NCBI RefSeq assembly: GCF_009765865.1
Contig: NZ_LMUQ01000084.1
Location: forward strand, 248,138-312,137
Length of the DNA stretch: 64,000 nucleotides
Direction of reading: 5' to 3'
Origin: Acidisoma sp. L85
Lineage (GTDB): Bacteria; Pseudomonadota; Alphaproteobacteria; Acetobacterales; Acetobacteraceae
Both the position numbers and the translations under genes were made by a program. The number at the start of each line of letters is the position of its first letter. The stretch's first letter is position 1. Below, in pieces: positions 9,270 to 18,279 of this stretch. A model generated the notes under the pieces. It did not search any database and had not been told where the DNA came from. It saw only the letters and a program-made list of their open reading frames with translations.

Positions 9270-10349
9270 ATGAACACCCTCCCAGCTCGCCAAAACGGTA
9301 ATGGCGGAAGCCGCGCGCAACAGCTTGCGGTCGGCGCATTGGCGCTTGGCCTGTTTCTCCTTGGTCTATTCACGCTCCGGCACTTCCTCGGCGCGCTGGC
9401 CTGGGCGGGGATCTTCGCCATCGCTCTTTGGCCGACATATGGCAGGGTCGTCGCGCGATTCGGAACCGGGCGTCACAACCTGCTGCTGCCTACCGTATTC
9501 ACTCTGGGCGTGGCCTTGCTCTTCATCGTGCCGCTCGGTCTTGTGGGGTTGCAACTGGCCCGGGAATCCGCAACCGCGAATGACTGGCTCCGCGATGTTC
9601 AGGAAAATGGCATCGCGGAGCCGGAATTCCTGGAGCACCTACCTTTCGGCCGGGCTCAGGTCGATGATTGGTGGCAACAGAATCTGGGCAATCCGGGCAG
9701 TGCCAAGGAGCTCGTGCAACGCACGACGCGAGGTCACGTCGCCGGCGTCAGCCGCATCATCGGCGAACAAGTCGTCCGACGATTGACGTCATTCGTGTTT
9801 ACATTGCTGACATTGTTCTTTCTATTCAAGGAGGGACATGCGTTGACGGAGCAGATGCGACGTGTTGCCACTCGTGCATTCGGCAGCGGCGGTGAGCGAA
9901 TAGGGCAGCAAATCATTGCGTCCGTGCATGGCACAGTCAATGGTTTGGTGCTCGTAGGTTTGGGCGAAGGCGTGCTGCTGGGGATTGTCTACGCCATAGC
10001 GGGTGTGCCGAACGCCACGGTACTTGCCGTGTTGACAGCGATCGCCGCGATGATTCCCTTCGGCGCTCCTGTCATTTTCTCGATTGCTACACTCTTGTTG
10101 GTCGCTCAAGGGTCATTCGCATGGGCGATCGTGGTGTTCTGCACAGGAATGGCGGTTACGCTGGCGGCGGATCATTTCGTCAGGCCAGTGCTCATCGGGG
10201 GCACAACAAAATTACCATTCATCTGGGTTCTCCTGGGCATTTTGGGAGGCGTTGAAGCCTGGGGTCTCATCGGCCTCTTCATTGGTCCGGCGATCATGGC
10301 CGCATTGATTTTGTTGTGGCGGGAATGGGCGGGCGAAGGACGAGTGTAG
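9270..10349 (+). CDS. AI-2E family transporter (PerM/YdiK-like)
   Basis: A 359-residue membrane protein with about eight hydrophobic helices: three close together at the N terminus, a soluble loop around residues 100-165, and a C-terminal block with PFIWVLLGILGGVEAWGL. That last motif, and the GxxxG-rich helices before it, mark the AI-2E/UPF0118 family. Family members export autoinducer 2 or act as sodium/proton antiporters, so the name does not fix the cargo. The gene follows the radical SAM gene by 39 bases on the same strand. Confidence 0.85.
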   Translation: MNTLPARQNGNGGSRAQQLAVGALALGLFLLGLFTLRHFLGALAWAGIFAIALWPTYGRVVARFGTGRHNLLLPTVFTLGVALLFIVPLGLVGLQLARESATANDWLRDVQENGIAEPEFLEHLPFGRAQVDDWWQQNLGNPGSAKELVQRTTRGHVAGVSRIIGEQVVRRLTSFVFTLLTLFFLFKEGHALTEQMRRVATRAFGSGGERIGQQIIASVHGTVNGLVLVGLGEGVLLGIVYAIAGVPNATVLAVLTAIAAMIPFGAPVIFSIATLLLVAQGSFAWAIVVFCTGMAVTLAADHFVRPVLIGGTTKLPFIWVLLGILGGVEAWGLIGLFIGPAIMAALILLWREWAGEGRV

Positions 10350-10384
10350 CCCTGGGACGCAAGCATCGACGGCGGCATGCCATG

Positions 10385-10413
10385 GGTGTAACCCATCGCT
10401 ACGAGAAGCGACA
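10385..10413 (+). promoter_or_regulatory. Possible third ECF sigma-F-type -35 element
   Basis: GGTGTAACCC here is identical to the -35 region of the two sigma-F-type promoters at 28907 and 32450. The -10 is imperfect: CGAC after 15 bases or GACA after 16, instead of CGAA after 16. It lies 74 bases before the DUF1993 gene, so that gene might belong to the same regulon. Weak without expression data. Confidence 0.3.
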
Positions 10414-10467
10414 AAATGAGTTAGGTCATAGTCGGTCGATAATTTTGGCCAGCAAGGATGCAAGCCT

Positions 10468-10983
10468 ATGGCGCTATCAATGTACGACGTCTCCGTTCCG
10501 GTACTGCTTCGAGGACTTAATATTCTCTCAGCCTATCTCGACAAGGCAGCCACTTTCGCGGCCGAGAGGAATATCGATCCAGCGGTCCTGATAAGCGCGA
10601 GGCTTGCGCCTGATATGATGTCACTCGCGGGCCAGGTGCAGCGTGCCAGTGACAATGCAAAAGGCGGCATAAGCCGCCTGACGCTCGTCAAGGCTCCAAG
10701 CTTTCCAGACACAGAGACAAGCTTTGAGGAATTGAAAAACCGCATCGCCAAGACCGTGCTGTTTTTGCAAGCCGTCAAGCCGGAGCAGCTTGAGGGTAGT
10801 GAAAGCCGGCCGGTCGAGATGAGAACCGGAATCGTCAGCGGCACGCTGCGTGGAGATACCTATCTTCTGTCGGTTCTCATACCAAATTTTTTCTTTCACA
10901 TCACAACCACGCACGACATCCTTCGTCAAAACGGCCTGAAGGTTGGCAAGAACGACTATTTCGGTGCTCTCGAATATTTATAA
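10468..10983 (+). CDS. DUF1993 domain-containing protein
   Basis: A 171-residue cytosolic, mostly helical protein. The whole length fits DUF1993 (DinB-like helical bundle): MYDVSVPVLLRGLNILSAYLDKA at the start, the central RLAPDMMSLAGQVQ, and the C-terminal FFFHITTTHDILRQNG with the conserved histidine and aspartate. No function is established for the family. The start is ATG with AAGGA ten bases ahead. A sigma-F-like -35 element lies upstream. Confidence 0.82.
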   Translation: MALSMYDVSVPVLLRGLNILSAYLDKAATFAAERNIDPAVLISARLAPDMMSLAGQVQRASDNAKGGISRLTLVKAPSFPDTETSFEELKNRIAKTVLFLQAVKPEQLEGSESRPVEMRTGIVSGTLRGDTYLLSVLIPNFFFHITTTHDILRQNGLKVGKNDYFGALEYL

Positions 10984-11070
10984 GTAGGCGGGCTTCCCGA
11001 GGGCGCCGACCTTAGCTTCCTGAGCCAAAGTAAAGTCATAAGCCGCGCGGCGCGGAACGCAAGGTTCTTG

Positions 11071-11099
11071 TTGACAATTTACCTTCTGAGTGCTAGGCA
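11071..11099 (+). promoter_or_regulatory. Sigma-70-type promoter for the methyltransferase gene
   Basis: A perfect -35 TTGACA is followed after 17 bases by TAGGCA as -10. Transcription would begin near 11106, inside the palindrome described next, about 70 bases before the start codon. Confidence 0.6.
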
Positions 11100-11102
11100 A
11101 AA

Positions 11103-11119
11103 TGTAACGTTAGGTTACA
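11103..11119. promoter_or_regulatory. Palindromic operator TGTAAC-N5-GTTACA
   Basis: A perfect 6-bp inverted repeat with a five-base centre covers the expected transcription start of the promoter at 11071-11099. A dimeric repressor bound here would block initiation. No regulator gene is adjacent, so the protein is unknown. Confidence 0.55.
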
Positions 11120-11173
11120 AAGAGCGCGCTGGGTTATAAGCGGTTTGACCGCGCTGCATCTCCTGGGAGGGAA

Positions 11174-12238
11174 ATGCCGATGCCGCAGCTTGACCAAGAC
11201 AAATTGAACGCTTTTCTCGGCCGCATGGTCGGAGATCTCGGTGCGATCGCCACCGGTGCGCTTGTCGTACTCGGCGATCGTCTCGGCCTCTTCAAAGCGA
11301 TGAAAAGCGGCGACAAGGTAACGGCCGCGGAAGTTGCGGCGCGTACTGGCACGCACGAGCGCTACATTCGCGAGTGGCTCTCAGCCCAGGCCGCCGCGGG
11401 CTATGTGCAGTACGATGCTACTGATGACCGCTTCTATCTCGATCCGGAACAAGCGGTGGTTTTCGCTGAAGAAAACAGTCCGGCCTTCATGGCAGGGGCT
11501 TTCGAGTTGATGGCGGCCCTTTGGATCGACGAGCCAAAAGTGTCGGAGGCGTTTCGCACCGGCAAAGGTGTCGGCTGGCACGATCACAGCGCGTGCCTGT
11601 TCCGTGGGACCGAGCGCTTCTTTCGCCCCGGCTACAACGCAAATCTCATTGGGTCATGGCTTCCCGCACTCGATGGCGTCGTGGAAAAGCTTGAGCGCGG
11701 CGTGCAAGTCGCCGATGTCGGCTGCGGACACGGCGCTTCGACGGTGCTCATGGCGCGCGCCTATCCCCGGTCACACTTCACCGGCTTTGACTACCACGCG
11801 CCGTCGATCGAGCGCGCCCGCAAGGCCGCGGAGGAGAATGGTGTCTCCGGCAATACGAAGTTCGAGGTCGCATCCGCGAAATCCTATCCGGGCAAGTATG
11901 ACCTCGTCGCTTTCTTCGATTGTCTGCACGATATGGGCGACCCGGTTGGCGCATCGACCCACGCGCGGCAGTCGCTTGCGCCGGATGGAACCTGGATGAT
12001 CGTCGAGCCATTCGCGCACGACCAGCTCTCCGGCAATCTCAATCCTGTGGGCAGGGTGTTTTACGCCGCGTCGACTTTAATTTGCACTCCAGCGTCTCTC
12101 TCGCAAGAGGTTGGGCTTGGGCTCGGTGCCCAAGCGGGGGAGGCAAAACTTCGCCAGGTCGTGACGGCGGGCGGTTTCACGCGGTTTCGGCGAGCCACGG
12201 AAACGCCTTTCAATATGGTGCTCGAGGCTCGGCCATAG
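11174..12238 (+). CDS. Class I SAM-dependent methyltransferase with N-terminal winged helix
   Basis: A 354-residue protein. Residues ~15-90 form a winged-helix dimerisation domain (AARTGTHERYIREWLSAQAAAGYV), as in O-methyltransferases and the Rv2258c type. The Rossmann methyltransferase domain has motif I VADVGCGHGAST near residue 177, an acidic SAM ribose ligand in FTGFDYHAPS, and FFDCLHDMGDP. An ATG at 11180 is also possible and sits better behind GGGAGG. The acceptor substrate is unknown. The gene stands alone behind a strong promoter with an operator. Confidence 0.85.
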   Translation: MPMPQLDQDKLNAFLGRMVGDLGAIATGALVVLGDRLGLFKAMKSGDKVTAAEVAARTGTHERYIREWLSAQAAAGYVQYDATDDRFYLDPEQAVVFAEENSPAFMAGAFELMAALWIDEPKVSEAFRTGKGVGWHDHSACLFRGTERFFRPGYNANLIGSWLPALDGVVEKLERGVQVADVGCGHGASTVLMARAYPRSHFTGFDYHAPSIERARKAAEENGVSGNTKFEVASAKSYPGKYDLVAFFDCLHDMGDPVGASTHARQSLAPDGTWMIVEPFAHDQLSGNLNPVGRVFYAASTLICTPASLSQEVGLGLGAQAGEAKLRQVVTAGGFTRFRRATETPFNMVLEARP

Positions 12239-12467
12239 TTTGTGTGGGGAAGACGGCCTTTTTTAGGTTCTCACCCAGCAAACGCGACACCCGGGTGGGA
12301 AGTTTTTGCACCTTGCTCATCCCTGCCGATAGGCCCATTCAGGTTCTCCGCCGTGGTTGTCAGGCGCCGAGAGGCGCGCTGCATACCTGAGTGCGGGTCG
12401 AGAATTGGGTGGTTCCGTCGTGGCACCTGATGCCCAGTTGAGACGTCAGTACGAAAGTAAGCGGTGA

Positions 12468-12698
12468 ATGCCTCTCCTGATTGAAGACATCTATCGCAGC
12501 TCGAACGGTGATCGCTGGCTGCTCGTTTGCGATAGCGAGGGCGGGCAGGCGTTTGTTCGGCACGAAGCGAACCTCTCGGCCGGCGGCCAGGTCACGGATA
12601 TGGAGATAGAGGATTTCCTCGCGCGAGGCGGCTCCGGTCCCGAGCATACGGCGTTGCGGGAGATCATCGAGACTCATGCCGTAAGCGACAAGGAGTAA
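12468..12698 (+). CDS. Small conserved hypothetical protein
   Basis: A 76-residue acidic protein of unknown function. The opening (IEDIYRSSNGDRWLLV), a central beta-rich part and a helical tail ending in ALREIIETH suggest a compact alpha/beta fold. I recognise the general look from small uncharacterised alphaproteobacterial proteins but cannot name a family. GGTGA just before the ATG is a weak ribosome site. The 230 bases upstream hold no other gene. Confidence 0.6.
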   Translation: MPLLIEDIYRSSNGDRWLLVCDSEGGQAFVRHEANLSAGGQVTDMEIEDFLARGGSGPEHTALREIIETHAVSDKE

Positions 12699-12745
12699 GA
12701 CGCCGGGAATAGCCGCTCACCGCCGCTTCCGCGCGGGCGGCATCG

Positions 12746-14272
12746 TCAGCTGGCGGGTGGTCCGGCGACGTGCGTCGCCAAGACCGCATCGGTGTCGGCA
12801 TCGACTTCCTGCATCTTCACTTCGTAGCCCCAGAGCGACGCGATGTGGCGCAGCGTAAGCTGTGCGTCATGCTGCGCGAGCAAGCGGCCGGGGCGTGTCC
12901 GATGTTGCAGCATCAACTGACGGTTGCCGGCAAGATCGACATCGACAACCTGAACATCGGCATCGCTTTCGCCGGGATCGTAGCTGCGCGCGAGGCTGCG
13001 CCGAATGGCGCGATAACCCGGATCGTCATGGATGGCATCGACCAGCAAAGTCGTCTCGGCCGTGTCGTCGAGCAGCCGGAACATGCGGAACTGCCGCATG
13101 ACGCTGGGCGAGAGATATTGCAGGATAAAGCTCTCGTCACGGTAGTTTGCCCAGGCGTAGCGAAGTGTACCGAGCGGATCGCCATTGCCGGCAATGTCCG
13201 GGAACCAGGTGCGGTCTTCCTGCGTCGGCTGCGTGCAGATACGCTCGATATCGCTCATCATCGCATAGCCGAGCGCATAGGGATTGAAACCGGGGCCACC
13301 GGCTGGGTGGTCGAAGCCCGGCTGCATGATCACATTGCTTGTCGAATGCAGTACCTCGAGAAATGCGCCGTCGTCGATCTGCCCGGTCTCGTGCAAGCGG
13401 GTCATGATGCGCTGGTGTACCCAGGTCGCGCAGCCCTCGTTCATGACTTTCGCTTGGGGTTGCGGGTAGAAATACTGGGCGATCAGCCGCACAATGCGGA
13501 TAATTTCCCTTTCCCACGACTGCAACTTCGGCGAGATCTTCTCGATGAAATAGAGGAGGTTTTCCTCGGGCAGGCCGAGCCGCCGCCGCCGCTCGCCGAG
13601 CGGATCCGCGTCGACGATGGCTTTAGTTCCTGGAACCGTGCGCCAGAGATCGTCGAACACGCGTTCGTCGTATTCACGCCGTTCCCGCTCGCGTTTTTGG
13701 TCTGTCTTCAGGTTGAGCGGGCGTGCGCCGCCATGCCGATGCACGCCTTGGCGTGAAAGTGCATGCGCCGCATCCAGTATGCGCTCCACGGCGGCAACTC
13801 CGTGGCGGTCTTCGCAGCCGATAATATAGGACCGGGCGAATTCCAGATAATCAAGGATCGCGGAAGCCTCAGTCCATTGCTTGAAGAGATGATTGTTGCG
13901 GAAGAAGTGGTTGTGTCCGAATGCCGCATGCGCGATCACCAGCGCCTGCATTGTCGCGGAGTTCTCCTCCATCAGATAGCTGATGCAGGGGTTCGAGTTG
14001 ATGACGACCTCGTAAGCCAGGCTGCTATATCCGCGGCGATAGCTGCTCTCGTGCTGCAAGAAGCGCTTACCATATGACCAGTGGCGATAGGTGAGAGGCA
14101 TTCCGTGCGCCGTATAGACGTCGAGCATCTGTTCGGCGGTGATGACTTCGATACGGTTCGGGTAGGTCTCTAGGCCAAGCTCCTCATGGGCGATACGCTC
14201 GATCGCGTCATAGCTCCGCCGCAGCGTGCTGAAATCCCAGTCGGTACCGCTATAGAGCGGGGATGAGTCCAT
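12746..14272 (-). CDS. spoVR: SpoVR family protein (YcgB-like)
   Basis: A 508-residue cytosolic protein matching SpoVR over its full length. Typical segments are PLTYRHWSYGKRF, YEVVINSNPCISYLMEENS, AFGHNHFFRNN and NEGCATWVHQ. The histidine-rich HNHFF and surrounding acidic residues are conserved in the family. SpoVR affects spore cortex formation in Bacillus; in non-sporing proteobacteria it always travels with YeaH and PrkA and its chemistry is unknown. Here it is the last gene of that operon, 27 bases after the previous stop. Confidence 0.93.
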   Translation of the reverse strand: MDSSPLYSGTDWDFSTLRRSYDAIERIAHEELGLETYPNRIEVITAEQMLDVYTAHGMPLTYRHWSYGKRFLQHESSYRRGYSSLAYEVVINSNPCISYLMEENSATMQALVIAHAAFGHNHFFRNNHLFKQWTEASAILDYLEFARSYIIGCEDRHGVAAVERILDAAHALSRQGVHRHGGARPLNLKTDQKRERERREYDERVFDDLWRTVPGTKAIVDADPLGERRRRLGLPEENLLYFIEKISPKLQSWEREIIRIVRLIAQYFYPQPQAKVMNEGCATWVHQRIMTRLHETGQIDDGAFLEVLHSTSNVIMQPGFDHPAGGPGFNPYALGYAMMSDIERICTQPTQEDRTWFPDIAGNGDPLGTLRYAWANYRDESFILQYLSPSVMRQFRMFRLLDDTAETTLLVDAIHDDPGYRAIRRSLARSYDPGESDADVQVVDVDLAGNRQLMLQHRTRPGRLLAQHDAQLTLRHIASLWGYEVKMQEVDADTDAVLATHVAGPPAS

Positions 14273-14299
14273 AAGCGCTTTTCGCCCGTGCTATTTCGT

Positions 14300-15589
14300 T
14301 CATGCTGCTGTCGTCGCTCGTCCGAATAGTTCGCGAAACACAGGGAAAATCTCGCGCGCCTCCGACACGCGGCGCATCGCGAGGCGCGGCTGGCGATGCG
14401 CTAGTGGGTCATAGCCACGCCAGAGGTCGCTCTCGCCTCTGATCTGCGCCAGCGAGGCCGCGACCTCGATATAGGCGAAGTGCTGGACCACCGGCAGGAT
14501 ATCATTCTCCAGCATCGCGACCGCCTTCTGCGTGTCACTGCCGGAATTATCGCCATCCGAGGCTTGCGCTGCGTAAATGTTCCACGAATCCTTCGGATAC
14601 CGCGCACGCTGGATGCGGTTGAGTTCGGCGAGCGCCGTGGAGACGACCGTTCCACCAGTGCGCGGATCGGTAAAGAAGGTCTGCTCATCCACTTCCTCGG
14701 CCGTCTCCGTGTGGCGGATGAACACCAGTTCGACGCGCTTGTATCGGCGTTCCAGAAAGACATGCAGCAAGAGGAAAAAGCGCTTGGCAATGTCCTTCAT
14801 CGCCTCGCTCATGGAGCCGGAGACGTCCATCAGGCAGAACATGACGGCACGCGCCGACGGCTTTGGTGTCTGAGTGTAGCGGCGGTAGCGCAGGTCCATA
14901 GGATCGATCCACGGAACCCTTGCGAGCCGCCGCAGCGCTAGCGCCAATTCGGCCTGCAAAATCGGCAGCCGCTGTGCGGCGTCGCCAGTCTCCTCAAGCG
15001 CCGCGATTTCGGTTTGGAGCAAAAGCACCTCCGGCGAGGTCGGCCGGCGCAGGCCGATCCTGCGCGCCATCGACTGGCGTAAGCTGCGTGCCATGTCGAT
15101 CTGGGAAGGTGAGCCGTCCACGCTGACACCGGCCCTTGTAGGCGACGTGGTTTCGGTCGCGACGATCTGATTTTTGACCAAATCCGGCAGTTCGAGATCC
15201 TCGAAAAACAAATCGAGGAATTCGTCGCGTGTGAGCACGAAGCGGAAGCCATCTTCTCCATCACCGCCGCCCTTGCCGCTTCCGCTACCACCATCGCCGC
15301 CTCCGCCGCGGCTGGAGGGTCGCGATAGCCGGTCGCCTGCGGAGAATTCGCGATTCCCAGACAGCACTACTTGTCGCTGGCCGCTGGAGAAGATGGTATG
15401 GAAACTTGGCTCGTGCAGGGAATCAGCCGGAATCGTGACAGCCTGATCGCGCCCTACTTCCCGCAAGGTTCCTTCGTCGATCGCAGCGCGAGTCGCCCGT
15501 GCCACCGCGGCGCGGGCTCGCACGAGCACCCGCTGCCGGTTCTCCAGGTTCTTGCCGTGTGGGTTAGGTCTTCGGTCGATGATGTCCAA
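14300..15589 (-). CDS. yeaH: YeaH/YhbH family protein (UPF0229, VWA-like)
   Basis: A 429-residue protein. It starts with TTG, giving the family opening IIDRRPNPHGKNLENRQRVL. A glycine-rich linker around residues 90-110 (GGGGDGGSGSGKGGGDG) is followed by a von Willebrand A-like domain with the metal-site pattern DVSGSMSE near residue 255. It lies between prkA and spoVR, the conserved order of this stress module. The TTG is eight bases after the prkA stop and lacks a clear ribosome site, so translational coupling is likely. Confidence 0.92.
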   Translation of the reverse strand: MDIIDRRPNPHGKNLENRQRVLVRARAAVARATRAAIDEGTLREVGRDQAVTIPADSLHEPSFHTIFSSGQRQVVLSGNREFSAGDRLSRPSSRGGGGDGGSGSGKGGGDGEDGFRFVLTRDEFLDLFFEDLELPDLVKNQIVATETTSPTRAGVSVDGSPSQIDMARSLRQSMARRIGLRRPTSPEVLLLQTEIAALEETGDAAQRLPILQAELALALRRLARVPWIDPMDLRYRRYTQTPKPSARAVMFCLMDVSGSMSEAMKDIAKRFFLLLHVFLERRYKRVELVFIRHTETAEEVDEQTFFTDPRTGGTVVSTALAELNRIQRARYPKDSWNIYAAQASDGDNSGSDTQKAVAMLENDILPVVQHFAYIEVAASLAQIRGESDLWRGYDPLAHRQPRLAMRRVSEAREIFPVFRELFGRATTAA

Positions 15590-15599
15590 TTTCGCGCGC

Positions 15600-17546
15600 T
15601 CAGGCTGACTGCTTCACCCGCATGTACCACTCGACCAACCGGCGTACCTGTCGTTCGGTGTAGCCGCGCGATACCATGCGACTGACGAATTCATCGTGCT
15701 TCTTTTCGGTCTCGTTGTCCTTTTTGGAGCCGAAGCTGATCACCGGCAGTAGGTCCTCCACCTGGCTGAACATGCGCTTCTCGATGACTTCACGGATCTT
15801 TTCGTAGCTGGTCCAGGATGGGTTGCGGCCACTATTGGCGGCCCGATTGCGCAATGCAAACTTGACGACCTCGTTGCGGAAGTCTTTCGGGTTTGCGATG
15901 CCGGCCGGCTTCTCGATCTTGGTCAGCTCCGTGTTGAGGAGCTCGCGATTGAGCATTTGCCCGGTGTCGGGATCCTTGAAATCCTGGTCCTCGATCCAGG
16001 CATCGGCGTAATCGAGATAGCGGTCGAAGAGGTTCTGACCGTAGTCGCCGTAGCTTTCCAGGTATGCCTTTTGGATTTCGTTGCCTATGAATTCGGCATA
16101 CCGGGAGGCGAGCTCGGTCTTGATGGTGGCCAGATATGCGGCCTCTGTGTCAGGTGAGAATTGCTCACGTCGGATGGCCTGCTCCAGCACATACATCAGA
16201 TGCACCGGATCCGCGGCGACTTCGTTCGAGGAGTGGTTGAAGGTCGCCGACAAAACCTTGTAGGCAAAGCGAGTCGAGACGCCGTCCATCCCCTCATCGA
16301 CACCCGCCGTGTCGCGATACTCCTGCATCGTTTTTACCTTGGGGTCGGTCTCGCGGATGTTCTCCCCATCATAGACGCGCATTTTGGCGAAGGGCCGCGA
16401 GTTCGCATGCGGCTTCAGCCGTGACAGCACGGCGAAGCGGGCCAGCATCTCCAGCGTATGCGGAGCGCAGGGCGCGTCCACCAAGGCCGATCCGCTGATC
16501 AGCTTCTCGTAGATCCGGCTCTCCTCTGTCACCCGCAGGCAGTAGGGGACCTTGATGACACTGACTCTGTCGAGAAAAGCTTCATTGGTGCGATTATTGC
16601 GAAAACTCTGCCACTCGGCCTCATTCGAATGAGCGAGGAGAATGCCCTGGAACGGGATAGCGCCGATGTTTTCGGTGCCCAGATAATTGCCCTCCTGCGT
16701 CGCAGTCAGCAGGGGATGCAGCATCTTGATCGGCGCCTTGAACATCTCGACGAATTCGAGGATGCCCTGATTGGCTCGGTTGAGGCCGCCCGAAAACCCG
16801 TAGGCATCTGGATCGTTCTGGCTGAAGGTCTCCAACTTGCGGATATCGACCTTGCCAACCAGCGCCGAGATGTCCTGGTTGTTGTCGTCTCCGGGTTCGG
16901 TTTTGGCGATCGCGACCTGCTTGCGCCGGGACGGGAAGAGCTTAACCACACGGAAACGCTCGATATCGCCGCCCCATTCCTCTAACCGTTTGAGCGCCCA
17001 AGGGCTGGCGATGCCGGTCAATACGCGGCGAGGGATGCCATAGCGCTCGCGCAGCGCGTCGGCCATCATGTCCGGGTCGAACAAGCCAAGCGGCGTCTCA
17101 AACACCGGGCTGAGCTCTTTGCCCGCTTTGAGCACATAGATCGGCTCGCGCTCCATCAGCGCCTTCAGCCGCTCGCCGATCGAGGACTTTCCGCCGCCGA
17201 CCGGCCCTAGCAGATAGAGTACCTGTTTGCGCTCCTCCAGGCCCTGCGCGGCATGTCGGAAGAAGCCGACGATGCGCTCGATCGTCTCTTCCATGCCGTG
17301 GAAATCGGAGAAGGCGGGGTAGACCCTGATCGTGCGATTGAGGAAGAGACGGCTGAGCCGTGGGTCCCGCGAGGTATCTACGATTTCTGGCGCCCCGATC
17401 GCCCGGAGCATGCGCTCTGCCGGGCTCTCATAGGTCTGCGGGTCATCGCGGCACAGGTTCAGGAACTCGGCGAGGCTCATCTCCACCTCGCGCGTCTGAT
17501 CGCGGAGGCTGGCGTGGAGAAGGAAAACGTCGTCCTGTCGATTCAT
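15600..17546 (-). CDS. prkA: PrkA family serine protein kinase/AAA protein (YeaG-like)
   Basis: A 648-residue protein from an ATG behind GGAGGG; a TTG four codons upstream is less likely. The N-terminal AAA domain has Walker A LLGPVGGGKSS near residue 110, and the C-terminal part fits the PrkA kinase-like domain. E. coli YeaG supports survival in stationary phase and nitrogen starvation; PrkA of Bacillus has AAA protease activity reported as well. First gene of the prkA-yeaH-spoVR operon, probably stress-regulated. Confidence 0.93.
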   Translation of the reverse strand: MNRQDDVFLLHASLRDQTREVEMSLAEFLNLCRDDPQTYESPAERMLRAIGAPEIVDTSRDPRLSRLFLNRTIRVYPAFSDFHGMEETIERIVGFFRHAAQGLEERKQVLYLLGPVGGGKSSIGERLKALMEREPIYVLKAGKELSPVFETPLGLFDPDMMADALRERYGIPRRVLTGIASPWALKRLEEWGGDIERFRVVKLFPSRRKQVAIAKTEPGDDNNQDISALVGKVDIRKLETFSQNDPDAYGFSGGLNRANQGILEFVEMFKAPIKMLHPLLTATQEGNYLGTENIGAIPFQGILLAHSNEAEWQSFRNNRTNEAFLDRVSVIKVPYCLRVTEESRIYEKLISGSALVDAPCAPHTLEMLARFAVLSRLKPHANSRPFAKMRVYDGENIRETDPKVKTMQEYRDTAGVDEGMDGVSTRFAYKVLSATFNHSSNEVAADPVHLMYVLEQAIRREQFSPDTEAAYLATIKTELASRYAEFIGNEIQKAYLESYGDYGQNLFDRYLDYADAWIEDQDFKDPDTGQMLNRELLNTELTKIEKPAGIANPKDFRNEVVKFALRNRAANSGRNPSWTSYEKIREVIEKRMFSQVEDLLPVISFGSKKDNETEKKHDEFVSRMVSRGYTERQVRRLVEWYMRVKQSA

Positions 17547-18279
17547 AGAGCCCTCCAAGCGTACTGGCCGCGTGAGCGCGATTGCGGTTGGGATAGGTAG
17601 CTTCCGGAGCTACCAGTGCTGCGGACTACCCCATCAGGGCGGCAGACCGCGTCGCCTGTGTCGCTTATCCGACCACAACCAAGTGTAGCGTAGAGATCTC
17701 TTACAATGCATCAAGAACATGCCGTATCAACCGACTTAAAAACGTCTTTGTGTCTGGACAGGACACCCTCCTGCTGAGACGTGACGCGAAAACAGCCGAA
17801 TAGCTCGCGGAGCGCCCCGCACACGTCCCTGCAAGTTCCATTCCAGGAACCTTTGCGGAGATGGTGAAATTGTCTCGGAAGGCGTCGCTGACCCAGGTCC
17901 AGGAATCGCTGCCTCTTCGCGGGCGAATCGACCTCACGTCGCGGAAACCTGCCGCCTACGTCCGATTGTCCGGCCGTCCAGTCGCTCCAGCGCGGTTGTC
18001 GGAGGTCCCGTTCGGCTAGCTGACGCGGGGGCTTGGCCTATGAGGGTGGGGCCGCACGTCGCCGCGAGCAGGGGCTCGGGATGGAAAGAGTGTTGGCAGT
18101 TGCCGCAGGGGCGCCAGACCCCGACAAGCACGCATGCGATAGGCGAGGCTTACGCGACGCCGGGCAGACGGCCGATAGATCGACACCTCACCGCTGCCGC
18201 TCGGAAGTCGTGCCGAGCGGGACGCCAAACGTCCTCAACCGGACCCAATCCTAAAGAATCGAGCGACGAGGACGGCGCT
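17547..18279. other. 733-base gene-poor region upstream of prkA
   Basis: No frame here has a believable product; the short frames are arginine- and serine-rich as expected from non-coding high-GC DNA. A 7-bp hairpin (GGTAGCT-TCCGG-AGCTACC) at 17596-17614 lies in the prkA leader, and an 8-bp hairpin (CCGCTCGG / CCGAGCGG) at 18197-18220. The prkA promoter must be in the first 150 bases, but I cannot place it. A decayed gene or a small RNA cannot be excluded. Confidence 0.5.

Noticed and set aside
11103-11119. GTAACC on the minus strand here as a further sigma-F promoter
   Set aside because: No CGAA at 16 bases, and the site is better explained as a palindromic operator of the plus-strand promoter.
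12240-12467. tRNA or small RNA in the gap after the methyltransferase gene
   Set aside because: No T-loop GGTTCGA-type sequence or cloverleaf; only short GC-rich palindromes such as CACCCGGGTG.
12770-13756. 328-codon plus-strand frame opposite spoVR
   Set aside because: It mirrors the spoVR codons; the minus-strand product matches SpoVR over its full length.
17701-18254. Possible decayed transposase or intron in the region upstream of prkA
   Set aside because: Several short frames were translated on both strands but no transposase or maturase motif, terminal repeats or target duplication could be seen.
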